In this document: positions 1 to 9,282 of the stretch, piece after piece
How positions within the stretch are numbered: position 1 is the first letter of the stretch
How the letters are laid out: every line of letters begins with the position of its first letter
From: Alteromonas sp. C1M14
GTDB lineage: Bacteria; Pseudomonadota; Gammaproteobacteria; Enterobacterales; Alteromonadaceae
Assembly (NCBI RefSeq): GCF_018860965.1
Contig: NZ_JAHKQF010000009.1
Location: forward strand, 248,001 to 312,000
Direction: 5' to 3'
DNA: 64,000 nt
Translations under genes and position numbers: made by a program
Notes under the pieces: generated by a model
The model's input: only the letters and a program-made list of their open reading frames with translations
Database searches by the model: none
Told to the model about the DNA's origin: nothing

Positions 1-371
1 TTATTAAGGTCTTCAATGGAATTGATAATCACATTTCTGTCGGCCAACGAAATAACCACATTTTGATAAACCACATAAACATCGCTCAACCAGCTTTCTG
101 GTAAATTAGCTTGGTTATCAAGGGATAAGGCCGCGTCCACACTTTGAGCTTTGATAAATCGAATAGAACGCCCCATGGGCACATATAACATATTCACTTT
201 ATAACCGGCTGGTGCCAGTGCCGCTTTTATAACCTCTACCTCAAACCCAGTATCATCCTTTACAATAATATAAGGTGGTTTGTCTAACCCTGCCACAACA
301 TCAACGGTCTGCGCTGAAGCGAAACCGATACAAAGTATAAACGTGCAGATAAAACCATAAATAGAGGTCAT
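1..371 (-). CDS. Periplasmic solute-binding-protein-like (partial)
   Basis: Reading the minus strand from the ATG at 371 gives an open frame that runs off the window edge without a stop (about 123 codons). It starts with a hydrophobic signal peptide ending near FASA|QT. The mature part resembles the first lobe of family 3 extracellular solute-binding proteins: an early DKPPYI segment, then FEVEVIKAAL, then MGRSIRFI. Such stand-alone domains in marine gammaproteobacteria often have no cognate ABC transporter. It is divergent from prmA. The C-terminal half is missing, so ligand and function cannot be given. Confidence 0.6.
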   Translation of the reverse strand, partial: MTSIYGFICTFILCIGFASAQTVDVVAGLDKPPYIIVKDDTGFEVEVIKAALAPAGYKVNMLYVPMGRSIRFIKAQSVDAALSLDNQANLPESWLSDVYVVYQNVVISLADRNVIINSIEDLN

Positions 372-539
372 AAAAATCCTAGTAATTAGCTCTGTAAATT
401 TAGCACCTCTTATCTGCTTAAAAAATTAGCTTTTAGACTAATAAAGCCGCAACTAAAATGGGTTTTATTGTCGTTCACTGGTAAAGTACGCCGTTTAAAG
501 CTGACGCATTGTCATCGACCATTTTTCTCAAGGGTTTAC

Positions 540-1421
540 ATGTCTTGGATACAACTGAAAATCGACTCTAATTCAGAGCAAGCAGAACAAATAGGCAATA
601 TGCTAAGTGCGAACGGCGCCCAAGCGGTGACCTTCGTAGATGCCCAAGATACGCCCATGTACGAGCCTAAGCCCGGCGAAACACTGTTATGGCCAGATAC
701 CCAAGTGGTGGGGTTATTTAATGCCGCCGACGACATGAAAAAAGTGATTCAACGGTTGGAAAAGTCGAAAATATTAGGCGTCGGTTTTAAGTACAAGTTA
801 GATCAACTTGAGGATAAAGACTGGGAACGGGAGTGGATGGATAATTTCCACCCTATGCAATTTGGCCAACGTCTTTGGATTTGTCCAAGCTGGCGTGACG
901 TGCCCGATCCTACAGCGGTGAATGTGATGCTTGACCCTGGATTAGCTTTCGGAACCGGCACCCATCCCACCACAGCCTTGTGCCTTAGATGGCTCGATGC
1001 CTTAGATTTAACGGGCAAAACTGTGGTGGACTTTGGTTGTGGTTCGGGTATTTTAGCGTTAGCTGCATTAAAACTTGGCGCAAAAGAAGTCATTGGTATT
1101 GATATCGATCCTCAGGCCCTTCAAGCATCAATGGAAAATGCCCGACGCAATGGAGTAGAAAACCGTCTACGGGTTTATCTGCCTGACGATCAACCCACCC
1201 TAGAAGCCGACATCGTAATGGCAAATATTCTTAGTGGCCCCCTTATCGAATTGAAATCCGTTATTACTGCATATTGTAAAAGGGGCGGAAAGCTCGTTTT
1301 ATCTGGCATTTTAAAAGAACAAGTAGAAAAAATTGAAGCTGCTTATGCCCCCGCTTTCGCCTTAGACAATAGTGCGATAGAAGGCGATTGGGCTAGGGTA
1401 AGCGGAACAAGAACTCACTGA
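540..1421 (+). CDS. prmA: Ribosomal protein L11 methyltransferase PrmA
   Basis: PrmA is a cytosolic SAM-dependent enzyme that trimethylates ribosomal protein L11. The product is 293 residues, the same length as E. coli PrmA. It has an N-terminal L11-recognition domain starting MSWIQLKI, followed by a Rossmann methyltransferase domain with motif [13 protein letters not shown] and the later MANILSGPL segment. I chose the ATG at 540: it follows AGGG, while the longer TTG-started frame from 468 adds 24 residues not found in the family. It lies upstream of dusB-fis, the same order as in E. coli. Confidence 0.95.
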   Translation: MSWIQLKIDSNSEQAEQIGNMLSANGAQAVTFVDAQDTPMYEPKPGETLLWPDTQVVGLFNAADDMKKVIQRLEKSKILGVGFKYKLDQLEDKDWEREWMDNFHPMQFGQRLWICPSWRDVPDPTAVNVMLDPGLAFGTGTHPTTALCLRWLDALDLTGKTVVDFGCGSGILALAALKLGAKEVIGIDIDPQALQASMENARRNGVENRLRVYLPDDQPTLEADIVMANILSGPLIELKSVITAYCKRGGKLVLSGILKEQVEKIEAAYAPAFALDNSAIEGDWARVSGTRTH

Positions 1422-1561
1422 AAATATTCATAAAAATGTCAAACTGGTGACAAAAAAATGCCATTTTGCATGGCCGTTATTGGTGCAACAATTACACGGC
1501 TCACGCAAATCTTGTATTTCCTGTCAAGAGTCCAGACACAAATTTTGTGCGATTTTTAGCC

Positions 1562-1600
1562 TTTTCAAGGCTTGTGAAAACACGTAAACTTAGCGCCCCG
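1562..1600 (+). promoter_or_regulatory. Candidate dusB-fis promoter with GC-rich discriminator
   Basis: The 224-base gap between prmA and dusB holds TTTTCA (1562-1567), a 17-base spacer and TAAACT (1585-1590), each matching 4 of 6 consensus bases. It is followed at once by TAGCGCCCCG. A GC-rich segment just after the -10 box is typical of promoters under stringent (ppGpp/DksA) control, and the E. coli dusB-fis promoter is of this kind. The boxes are inferred by eye. Confidence 0.4.
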
Positions 1601-1645
1601 TTTTGGCCTGGTGTATAAATTCTGCGCAACGGTTGATGGTAAATT

Positions 1646-2644
1646 ATGCGAATTGGACCTCACACACTCCAGAACAATTTGATGCTCGCGCCTATGGCGG
1701 GCGTAACAGACAGGCCCTTTCGACAGTTATGTCGTCGTATGGGGGCAGGCCTGGTTGTTTCTGAAATGCTGTCGAGCAATCCAAGGGTATGGAAGTCAGT
1801 GAAATCGATGCAACGCATGGATCACACTGGTGAAGAAGGTATTCGTTCTGTACAGATCGCAGGCGCAGATCCTGAGTTAATGGCTCAGGCGGCGCAATTT
1901 AATGTAGGTAATGGTGCGCAAATCATCGATATCAACATGGGTTGCCCGGCCAAGAAGGTGAATAAGAAGTTAGCTGGCTCCGCCTTACTACAGTTTCCGG
2001 CACTTGTTGAAAGTATTGTCCGGGCCGTAGTAAACGCGGTTGATGTGCCAGTCACCCTAAAAATCAGGACAGGGTGGAATACAGAAAATCGTAACGGGGC
2101 AGAAATTGCCCGTATTGCGGAACAAAACGGCATACAGTCATTAGCGGTTCATGGTAGAACGCGGGCATGTATGTACCGGGGAAATGCTGAATATGACACA
2201 ATCAAGGCCATTAAACAGGCAGTGTCTATTCCCGTCATAGCCAATGGCGATATTACCTCCCCGGAAAAAGCACGTACCGTGCTCGAGTATACCGGTGCAG
2301 ACGGCATTATGATTGGCCGTGGCGCACAGGGAAATCCTTGGATTTTTAAACAAATTCAGCATTTCCTTGAAACAGGTGAGAACCTGCCTTCGCCATCGTT
2401 GTCTGAACAGCATGCGGTACTCCACGAGCACGTTAGTAATGTGCATGCCTTTTACGGCGACATTATGGGCGTGAGAATCGCGCGTAAGCACGTAGGGTGG
2501 TATCTCGCGGAGCATGACAAGGAAAATCAGTTCCGCCGAACGTTCAATGGTCTTGAGCAAGCTGATATACAGCTTGAAGCCCTTGATGACTATTTTCAAT
2601 CGCTGCTAAAAAGAGATAAGCGACAGATCTCGCCGGCAGCTTAG
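1646..2644 (+). CDS. dusB: tRNA-dihydrouridine synthase DusB
   Basis: DusB is an FMN-dependent enzyme that reduces specific uridines in the tRNA D-loop. The 332-residue product has the family marks: [13 protein letters not shown] near the start, the [11 protein letters not shown] motif with its catalytic cysteine, KIRTGW, VHGRTR, and the FMN phosphate loop [16 protein letters not shown]. Length is close to E. coli DusB (321). It ends three bases before the first possible fis start, so the two are co-transcribed, which is the conserved arrangement in gammaproteobacteria. Confidence 0.95.
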   Translation: MRIGPHTLQNNLMLAPMAGVTDRPFRQLCRRMGAGLVVSEMLSSNPRVWKSVKSMQRMDHTGEEGIRSVQIAGADPELMAQAAQFNVGNGAQIIDINMGCPAKKVNKKLAGSALLQFPALVESIVRAVVNAVDVPVTLKIRTGWNTENRNGAEIARIAEQNGIQSLAVHGRTRACMYRGNAEYDTIKAIKQAVSIPVIANGDITSPEKARTVLEYTGADGIMIGRGAQGNPWIFKQIQHFLETGENLPSPSLSEQHAVLHEHVSNVHAFYGDIMGVRIARKHVGWYLAEHDKENQFRRTFNGLEQADIQLEALDDYFQSLLKRDKRQISPAA

Positions 2645-2673
2645 TAATGACTAACAAAGAGCAAGAAAGTATT

Positions 2674-2967
2674 ATGTTCGATCAAAATGTGACTTCACCT
2701 TTTACTACGACAGTAACCACTCCTTCACAAACACAGGCACAGAAACCCCTGCGTGATTCAGTAAAGCAAGCGGTTAATAAATACCTCAAGCAATTGGATA
2801 ACGCGAATATCGATAATTTGTACGAACTTGTTCTGGCTGAAGTAGAAGCCCCGTTACTTGAAGAGGTAATGACTTACACTCGTGGTAACCAAACTCGTGC
2901 AGCCATCATGATGGGAATCAACCGTGGCACACTGCGCAAAAAACTGAAGCAGTACGGCATGAACTAA
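2674..2967 (+). CDS. fis: DNA-binding protein Fis
   Basis: Fis is a nucleoid-associated protein that bends DNA and activates rRNA and many growth-phase genes. The ATG at 2674 gives 97 residues, against 98 in E. coli. The C-terminal half is nearly identical to E. coli Fis, including [10 protein letters not shown] and the helix-turn-helix [17 protein letters not shown]. An in-frame ATG at 2647 would add nine residues not present in the family; 2674 aligns with the E. coli N-terminus (MF-Q-V). It is second in the dusB-fis operon and is followed by a clear terminator. Confidence 0.95.
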   Translation: MFDQNVTSPFTTTVTTPSQTQAQKPLRDSVKQAVNKYLKQLDNANIDNLYELVLAEVEAPLLEEVMTYTRGNQTRAAIMMGINRGTLRKKLKQYGMN

Positions 2968-2990
2968 GATTTACGGGCTTAGCCCAGTTT

Positions 2991-3017
2991 AAAGAGCACC
3001 AAATGGTGCTCTTTTTG
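2991..3017 (+). terminator. Rho-independent terminator after fis
   Basis: AAAGAGCACC and GGTGCTCTTT form a stem around the loop AAAT, followed by a T run. It ends the dusB-fis transcript ahead of purH. Confidence 0.9.
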
Positions 3018-3055
3018 TTTCTCACGTCAACTAACGCAAAGAGCTCAACACCACT

Positions 3056-4654
3056 ATGCAAACACCTAAACCTATCAAACGCGCCCTGCTAAGTGTGTCC
3101 GATAAAACGGGCATTGTAGATTTTGCCCAAGCACTACATAACAGCGGCGTTGAACTGCTATCCACAGGCGGTACGGCAAAATTATTAGCGCAAGCGGGTC
3201 TGCCGGTGAAAGAGGTTTCTGAACATACGGGACACCCTGAAATTATGGATGGCCGGGTAAAAACCCTTCATCCTAAGATTCACGGCGGTATTCTTGGTCG
3301 TCGTGGCCAAGATGAAGCGGTAATGGCAGAAAATCACATTGCCCCAATCGACCTTGTGGTCGTTAACCTGTATCCCTTTGCTGCCACCGTAGCGAATGAA
3401 GATTGTACTTTGGAAGATGCCATCGAAAATATTGATATCGGCGGTCCAACCATGGTGCGCGCTGCGGCCAAAAATCATAAAGATGTGACCATTGTGGTAA
3501 AAGCCGGTGATTATTCTCGCGTATTGGCCGAAATGAGCGAGAACCAAGGCTCTCTGACTTATCAAACTCGCTTCGATTTAGCCATTAAAGCATTTGAGCA
3601 CACCGCGGAATACGATGGCATGATTGCGAATTATTTCGGCACCCGTGTTGATGCCGGTTGTTGTAACAACGCCTGTGAGTGCGAAGAAAGCGAATATCCA
3701 CGAACTTACAATATTCAGATGACCAAGAAACAAGATTTACGCTACGGCGAAAACAGTCATCAAACTGCGGCTTTTTATGTAGAAAATGCCGTTCAAGAAG
3801 CCTCCGTGGCCACCGCAGAGCAATTACAAGGCAAAGAGTTGTCCTTTAATAATATTGCTGATACCGATGCGGCCCTTGAATGTGTAAAAGAATTTGATGA
3901 ACCGGCTTGTGTCATCGTTAAACATGCCAACCCTTGTGGTGTGGCCATTGGCGACTCAATACTGACTGCCTACGATCGTGCTTTTAAGACCGATCCTACC
4001 TCTGCCTTTGGCGGCATCATTGCCTTTAACCGAGAGCTAGACGAAGCCACAGCCAAAGCCATTGTTGAACGTCAGTTTGTTGAGGTGATTATCGCTCCTG
4101 CGGTAAGTGACGAAGCGAAAGCCGTGGTTGCAGCCAAGAAAAACGTGCGCTTATTAGCCTGCGGTGACTGGCATGGACAACTTACCGAAGGTCGCGATTT
4201 TAAACGGGTTAACGGTGGTCTATTAATACAAGAGCGTGACTTCGGCATGGTAGAAGCCGAAGACTTACAAGTTGTATCTAAAGTCAAACCCACAGCAGAA
4301 CAGATGCAAGATCTAATGTTTTGCTGGAAAGTGGCAAAATACGTGAAATCCAACGCCATTGTCTATGCCAAAGATAGCATGACCATTGGTGTAGGCGCAG
4401 GTCAGATGAGCCGGGTTTACTCCGCTAAAATCGCCGGTATTAAAGCCGCTGATGAAGATCTGGAAGTGGCCGGTTCAGTGATGGCCTCTGACGCCTTCTT
4501 CCCGTTTAGAGACGGCATCGATGCTGCTGCAGCGGCGGGTATTAAAGCGGTGATCCAACCCGGTGGTTCTATGCGCGATGATGAAGTCATTGCTGCCGCT
4601 GATGAACATGGTATCGCCATGGTCTTTACCGGTATGCGTCACTTCCGTCATTAA
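3056..4654 (+). CDS. purH: Bifunctional AICAR transformylase / IMP cyclohydrolase
   Basis: PurH catalyses the last two steps of de novo IMP synthesis in the cytosol. The product is 532 residues (E. coli 529). The N-terminal IMP cyclohydrolase domain (about 1-195) has [19 protein letters not shown] and [15 protein letters not shown]. The C-terminal AICAR transformylase domain (about 220-532) has the motif KHANPCGVA and ends GMRHFRH. The linker between the domains carries four cysteines (C202, C203, C207, C209, pattern CC-x3-C-x-C); E. coli PurH as I remember it has none there. purD lies two genes downstream, so purine genes are grouped, with an unrelated gene between. Confidence 0.96.
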   Translation: MQTPKPIKRALLSVSDKTGIVDFAQALHNSGVELLSTGGTAKLLAQAGLPVKEVSEHTGHPEIMDGRVKTLHPKIHGGILGRRGQDEAVMAENHIAPIDLVVVNLYPFAATVANEDCTLEDAIENIDIGGPTMVRAAAKNHKDVTIVVKAGDYSRVLAEMSENQGSLTYQTRFDLAIKAFEHTAEYDGMIANYFGTRVDAGCCNNACECEESEYPRTYNIQMTKKQDLRYGENSHQTAAFYVENAVQEASVATAEQLQGKELSFNNIADTDAALECVKEFDEPACVIVKHANPCGVAIGDSILTAYDRAFKTDPTSAFGGIIAFNRELDEATAKAIVERQFVEVIIAPAVSDEAKAVVAAKKNVRLLACGDWHGQLTEGRDFKRVNGGLLIQERDFGMVEAEDLQVVSKVKPTAEQMQDLMFCWKVAKYVKSNAIVYAKDSMTIGVGAGQMSRVYSAKIAGIKAADEDLEVAGSVMASDAFFPFRDGIDAAAAAGIKAVIQPGGSMRDDEVIAAADEHGIAMVFTGMRHFRH

Positions 4655-4673
4655 GCGGACACCTTGTTAACGG

Positions 4674-4704
4674 TAAAGGTTGTGGTAATAACCACAACCT
4701 TTTT
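4674..4704 (+). terminator. Rho-independent terminator after purH
   Basis: AAAGGTTGTGGT pairs with ACCACAACCTTT around the loop AATA, followed by TT. The next gene at 4812 therefore probably has its own promoter. Confidence 0.85.
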
Positions 4705-4811
4705 GCGTTTTCTTCCTCTTCTACCTGGGTTAACCTAGTCCGACCCTATTTGGTAGTACTGGGTATAAGTGTAAGAAAACTCAAAGCACCGTTTCGATAA
4801 AAGGACCAACC

Positions 4812-5636
4812 ATGAAAACCACAATGCGAGTGATTGCCGCCTCATTTCTTGCCGCTACCACTGCCATGACTACCGTCAATGCCAGTGCAGATGCCCTTCA
4901 AGATGCCGCAAAAAATGATCTTCGTAGTGCTGATGCAAAAGCACGCGATGAATTTCGTCACCCCCAGCAAACACTGCGATTTTTTGGCATAGAGCCCGAC
5001 ATGACAGTAGTGGAAATCTGGCCAGGCGGTGGCTGGTATACTGATATTCTGTACCCCTTACTTAGCGATGACGGTGAATACATCGCAGCCCACTTTTTTA
5101 TTGATGAAGAATCTGGCGGATATTACAAGAAATCCCTGGCCAACTTTAAACAAAAAGCCATGGCCGGTGGCCCATACGAAGGCGTAACCATCACCACATT
5201 CCATCCACAAAAAGCATTAGACATTGCGCCACAAGGCAGTGCTGATGCGGTACTAACATTTAGAAATATTCACAACTGGTATATGGGTGGAGAACGTGAC
5301 GCCGTAGTAAGCGCATTTTCGTCCTTTTATAAAGCCCTTAAGCCGGGTGGAACCTTAGGGGTTGTAGAACACCAATTACCTGAAGGTGCTGCCGATGAGG
5401 ACATGAAAAGCAGCGGTTATATGAAAAAATCCTTTGTCATTGATGCCGCAAAAGCAGCAGGTTTTGAACTGGTAGCAGACAGTGCTGTCAATGCCAATCC
5501 GCTGGATACTGCTGATCACCCTCGTGGTGTATGGACCCTACCTCCTTCCCTTCGTTTAGGTGAAGAAGATCAGGACAAGTACATGGCCATCGGGGAAAGT
5601 AATCGAATGACCTTAAAATTTGTTAAACCTGAATAA
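4812..5636 (+). CDS. Class I SAM methyltransferase-like protein with signal peptide
   Basis: A 274-residue protein. Residues 1-26 look like a Sec signal peptide (hydrophobic AASFLAATTAM, then NASA|DA). The rest resembles the predicted methyltransferase family COG4798. Motif I is VVEIWPGGGWYTDIL (about 66-80), with later motifs VLTFRNIHNW and LKPGGTLGVVEH. The two features conflict because SAM is a cytosolic cofactor. Either the protein acts in the periplasm in another way or the hydrophobic start is not cleaved. It sits between purH and purD, separated from purH by a terminator and 19 bases from purD. Substrate unknown. Confidence 0.75.
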   Translation: MKTTMRVIAASFLAATTAMTTVNASADALQDAAKNDLRSADAKARDEFRHPQQTLRFFGIEPDMTVVEIWPGGGWYTDILYPLLSDDGEYIAAHFFIDEESGGYYKKSLANFKQKAMAGGPYEGVTITTFHPQKALDIAPQGSADAVLTFRNIHNWYMGGERDAVVSAFSSFYKALKPGGTLGVVEHQLPEGAADEDMKSSGYMKKSFVIDAAKAAGFELVADSAVNANPLDTADHPRGVWTLPPSLRLGEEDQDKYMAIGESNRMTLKFVKPE

Positions 5637-5655
5637 TGAGTAACGGAACGCTTTG

Positions 5656-6945
5656 ATGAACGTACTAGTTATTGGCAGCGGTGGCCGTGAACACGCTTTG
5701 GCGTGGAAAGCCGCACAATCTGAAGCTGTATCAACGGTTTTTGTTGCACCGGGTAATGCCGGTACAGCCACCGAACCCAAAGTTCGTAATGTGGCCATTG
5801 GTGTCACAGATATCGAAGGCTTATTAGCCTTTGTCCAAGACAATAAGGTTGAATTAACCATAGTGGGCCCAGAAGCACCGTTAGTAGAAGGTGTGGTGGA
5901 TGCATTTACTGAGGCCGGCCAAACCATTTTTGGTCCCACTCAAGCCGCCGCCCAACTGGAAGGTTCCAAAGCGTTCACCAAGGATTTTCTGGCTCGTCAC
6001 CAGATCCCCACCGGAGAATACGAGAACTTTACCGATATTGAGCCGGCTATTGCTTATGTGCGAGAAAAAGGCGCCCCGATTGTGGTGAAAGCCGATGGTC
6101 TCGCGGCAGGTAAAGGCGTGATTGTTGCCATGACCTTAGAAGAAGCAGAAACCGCCATTCGCGATATGTTAGCCGGCAATGCGTTTGGTGATGCAGGCAG
6201 CCGAGTGGTAATTGAAGAATTTCTTGATGGCGAAGAAGCCTCGTTTATCGTGATGGTCGATGGCAAAAACGTGGTACCTTTTGCCACCAGCCAAGATCAT
6301 AAACGGGCGGGTAATGGCGATACCGGTTTAAACACCGGTGGCATGGGGGCTTATTCACCAGCTCCTGTGGTTACGCAACAGATTCATGATCGCGTTATGC
6401 AAGAGGTAATCCTTCCCACTGTGGATGGCATGGCAGCGGAAGGTAACCCATATACGGGCTTTTTATACGCTGGCTTAATGATCATGGCCGACGGCACACC
6501 AAAAGTGATTGAATACAATTGCCGCTTTGGCGATCCAGAAACCCAACCCATTATGATGCGTTTACAATCGGATTTAGTGGCTTTATGCCAGTCAGCCTGT
6601 AAGGGCGAACTGGCGGGTAAAACCATTGATTTTGATGAACGCGCCGCCGTAGGTGTGGTATTGGCCGCCGGAGGCTACCCGGGCAGTTATGATAAAGGCG
6701 ATGTGATCAACGGGCTGGAAAAAGCCGCCGCCGAAGACGCCAAGGTGTTTCACGCCGGCACGGCAATGCAAGACGGCGAGGTTGTCACCAGCGGTGGACG
6801 GGTGTTGTGCGCCACAGCCTTAGGCAATAATGTTACCGAAGCTCAGCAAAAAGCCTATGAACTGGTAAACACCATCAGTTGGAAAGACGTGTACTTTCGT
6901 ACTGATATTGCTTATCGGGCCATCGCCAGAGAAGCAGAAGCCTAA
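5656..6945 (+). CDS. purD: Phosphoribosylamine-glycine ligase PurD
   Basis: PurD (GAR synthetase) joins glycine to phosphoribosylamine using ATP, the second step of purine synthesis. From the ATG at 5656 it is 429 residues, identical in length to E. coli PurD. A TTG directly before (5653) is a less likely start. Seen motifs: MNVLVIGSGGREHALAWK at the N-terminus, the ATP-grasp segment KADGLAAGKGV, and YNCRFGDPE, the family signature that helps bind metal-ATP. It closes the purine group and has its own terminator. Confidence 0.96.
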   Translation: MNVLVIGSGGREHALAWKAAQSEAVSTVFVAPGNAGTATEPKVRNVAIGVTDIEGLLAFVQDNKVELTIVGPEAPLVEGVVDAFTEAGQTIFGPTQAAAQLEGSKAFTKDFLARHQIPTGEYENFTDIEPAIAYVREKGAPIVVKADGLAAGKGVIVAMTLEEAETAIRDMLAGNAFGDAGSRVVIEEFLDGEEASFIVMVDGKNVVPFATSQDHKRAGNGDTGLNTGGMGAYSPAPVVTQQIHDRVMQEVILPTVDGMAAEGNPYTGFLYAGLMIMADGTPKVIEYNCRFGDPETQPIMMRLQSDLVALCQSACKGELAGKTIDFDERAAVGVVLAAGGYPGSYDKGDVINGLEKAAAEDAKVFHAGTAMQDGEVVTSGGRVLCATALGNNVTEAQQKAYELVNTISWKDVYFRTDIAYRAIAREAEA

Positions 6946-6970
6946 ACAAGGCAAGCAATCTAAACACCCA

Positions 6971-6994
6971 GGGCGCACAAAGCGCCCTTTTTTA
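6971..6994 (+). terminator. Rho-independent terminator after purD
   Basis: GGGCGC and GCGCCC flank a short loop (ACAAA) and are followed by seven Ts. Confidence 0.88.
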
Positions 6995-7138
6995 GGTCTG
7001 GGTACAGGAAAACACAAAAAATCTTTCTTTACCTATGTAAGGTGTAATTTCCCGGTAGGTAGGTTATAAGTAAAAGTCTTATATTTTCCATTTCAGATGG
7101 GATAACCCAATGAAGTTGCACGAACCGAAGGCAACACA

Positions 7139-8098
7139 ATGAGTAAATTATCGCTGCGGGCAAAGTCGTACCGTATTTTGCGTCCCTATTTAGAAAGCCA
7201 AGCCGGTGAGTGGCCTAGCCGCCTGTTTGATTATTCCCTTATTGTACTTATTATTGCCAATGCCATCGCCATGATGCTGGAAACGGTGCCTCACATTGTT
7301 GTTCAGTGGGGCAATGCGCTTAATATTTTTGATGCCGTCTCGGTGGCCGTTTTTACCGCAGAATATGTAACCCGAGTTTGGTGTTGCGTAGAAAAACCTG
7401 AGATTAAACACGCCGACAAATCGCTTTTTAAACAACGTGTACATTACATGCTATCGCCGATGGCCATTGTCGATCTATTGGCTATCTTGCCGTTTTATTT
7501 AGGCATGTTTATTAACCTAGATTTACGCATACTGCGTATTTTGCGTCTCACTCGGTTAATAAAATTAGGGCGATACTCCCACTCTGTGCAATTACTATGG
7601 CAGGTGTTGCGCAACGAAGCCCGTACTCTGTTTGCCGCGATGAGCGTATTGGTTATTGTTATGACCTTCGCAGCAACAGGGATATACTATTTGGAACGGG
7701 AGCTACAGCCCGAGGTGTTTGGTACCATTCCCAATGCCATGTGGTGGGCACTGGTCACTCTCACTACCCTAGGCTATGGCGATGTGATTCCGGTTACTGC
7801 CACCGGCAAGGTGTTTAGTGGTCTAGTAACTTTACTTGGCGTAACCTTATACGCGTTACCGGCCGGTATTTTATCATCCAGTTTTACAGCCCAGTTACAC
7901 CTACGCAGAGAACGCTTTCGAGCGCTGGTGAATGACGCCATGGAAGATGGCTACCTAAGCGGGAATGATTATCAGCACATCGAAAAAATTCGTGAATTAT
8001 TGTATCTGGATAAAGAAGAGGCCGAATTGATTGTTCAACTGCTCAAACACAGGCAGGGCGGACATTCACAGGCTAATGACGATAATTCCTCAGACTAA
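7139..8098 (+). CDS. Voltage-gated potassium channel, 6TM
   Basis: An inner-membrane ion channel of the Kv type, 319 residues. Segments S1-S3 lie between about 30 and 125. S4 (about 128-146) has basic residues every third position (R130, R133, R136, R139, K142, R145), the classic voltage sensor. The pore helix is followed by the selectivity filter TLGYGD (210-215), specific for K+, then S6. The cytosolic tail (about 250-319) is charged and has no RCK/TrkA-N domain, so gating is probably by voltage. It may help set membrane potential alongside the nearby Na+/H+ antiporter genes. No E. coli kch-like regulatory domain is present. Confidence 0.9.
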   Translation: MSKLSLRAKSYRILRPYLESQAGEWPSRLFDYSLIVLIIANAIAMMLETVPHIVVQWGNALNIFDAVSVAVFTAEYVTRVWCCVEKPEIKHADKSLFKQRVHYMLSPMAIVDLLAILPFYLGMFINLDLRILRILRLTRLIKLGRYSHSVQLLWQVLRNEARTLFAAMSVLVIVMTFAATGIYYLERELQPEVFGTIPNAMWWALVTLTTLGYGDVIPVTATGKVFSGLVTLLGVTLYALPAGILSSSFTAQLHLRRERFRALVNDAMEDGYLSGNDYQHIEKIRELLYLDKEEAELIVQLLKHRQGGHSQANDDNSSD

Positions 8099-8184
8099 TG
8101 ACAGGGCCTGCTAGGGTATGACTTCACTTGATTCTTGGCGCAAGCCAGCTTATAACAGTACTCCAATACTACCGAACGTCGATT

Positions 8185-9087
8185 ATGTCAGCTAAACATC
8201 CTATTATTGCTATCACCGGTTCATCGGGTGCTGGCACCACCACAACCACTAATGCAATCAGGCATATATTCAGAAATTTGAGTGTAAATGCTGCCGTTGT
8301 TGGGGGTGATAGCTTCCACCGGTTTACACGGCCTGAAATGGAAGTGGAAATCCGTAAAGCGCAGGAACAAGGCCGTCATATCAGCTACTTTGGTCCTCGG
8401 GCAAATGATTTTGAGCTTTTAGAAAGCTTATTCCGCGAATACAGTAATACCGGTACCGGACAATTTCGTCAGTACCTTCACACCTTTGACGAAGCCGTTC
8501 CCTTTAATCAAATGCCCGGCACCTTTACGCCTTGGCAAGCGCTGCCAGAAAATACCGACCTATTGTTCTACGAAGGTTTGCACGGCGGTGTTGTCACCGA
8601 CGAAAACGACGTCGCCAAACACGTAGACTTACTGGTTGGCATGGTGCCCATTGTTAACTTAGAGTGGATCCAAAAAATTGTCCGTGATACCACCGACCGA
8701 GGCCATTCTCGTGAAGCGGTAATGAGTAGCATTGTGCGCGGCTTAGATGACTATTTTCAGTACATTACCCCCCAGTTTTCCCGCACGCACGTGAATTTTC
8801 AGCGCGTGCCTACGGTAGACACTTCTAACCCCTTCAGCGCCCGTGAAATTCCGACTCAAGACGAAAGCTTTGTTGTGGTGCGATTCCGTCGTGAAATGAG
8901 AAACGTAGACTACCCGTACCTATTACAAATGATAGACGGTGCGTTTATGTCTCGGGTAAATACCATTGTGGTACCCGGCGGCAAAATGGGGTTGGCCATG
9001 GAACTCATTCTCACGCCATTAATTGAAGATATCTTAGATCAGAAGCGCAGAGCAGGTAGCCAAATGGACTGGGTCGGCGAAAACTAA
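8185..9087 (+). CDS. prkB: Phosphoribulokinase-like protein PrkB
   Basis: The 300-residue product closely matches E. coli PrkB, a kinase-like protein of the phosphoribulokinase/uridine kinase family. Its physiological substrate is not established; these bacteria have no Calvin cycle context here. The P-loop reads GSSGAGTTT, with threonine where Walker A normally has lysine, and the E. coli protein shares this. Other conserved stretches are GDSFHRFTRPEM, FYEGLHGGV and QRVPTVDTSNPF. Start at ATG 8185 aligns with E. coli (MSAKHP); the longer frame from 8128 has no family support. In E. coli the gene follows yheU; here yheU lies about 31 kb away. Confidence 0.9.
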   Translation: MSAKHPIIAITGSSGAGTTTTTNAIRHIFRNLSVNAAVVGGDSFHRFTRPEMEVEIRKAQEQGRHISYFGPRANDFELLESLFREYSNTGTGQFRQYLHTFDEAVPFNQMPGTFTPWQALPENTDLLFYEGLHGGVVTDENDVAKHVDLLVGMVPIVNLEWIQKIVRDTTDRGHSREAVMSSIVRGLDDYFQYITPQFSRTHVNFQRVPTVDTSNPFSAREIPTQDESFVVVRFRREMRNVDYPYLLQMIDGAFMSRVNTIVVPGGKMGLAMELILTPLIEDILDQKRRAGSQMDWVGEN

Positions 9088-9095
9088 CACTTTAC

Positions 9096-9118
9096 AGGCC
9101 CGCTTTTGCGGGTCTTTC
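9096..9118 (+). terminator. Terminator after prkB
   Basis: GGCCCGC pairs with GCGGGTC (one G-T pair) around TTTT, followed by a short T run. Confidence 0.7.
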
Positions 9119-9282
9119 CCTCCGCTATCATGCAGTACTTTCACAATTTGTTATCACTACGTTTTCATCACTGTGCTGCATTATGAATATAACTCGCAAT
9201 ACAGGGTTTCTAACGTACGCCCCGTTTAGTTCAGCGCCCGAACTATCTATAATTGGCCTCTTTTGTTTCAGAGAATAAAACC

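Noticed and set aside
1437..1470. Possible terminator after prmA (TGTCA/TGACA stem)
   Set aside because: Five-base stem with one side followed by A, not T; too weak.
8185..9087. PrkB as a sign of Calvin-cycle carbon fixation
   Set aside because: The protein matches E. coli PrkB, found in bacteria without the cycle; no RuBisCO or other cycle gene is present in the window.
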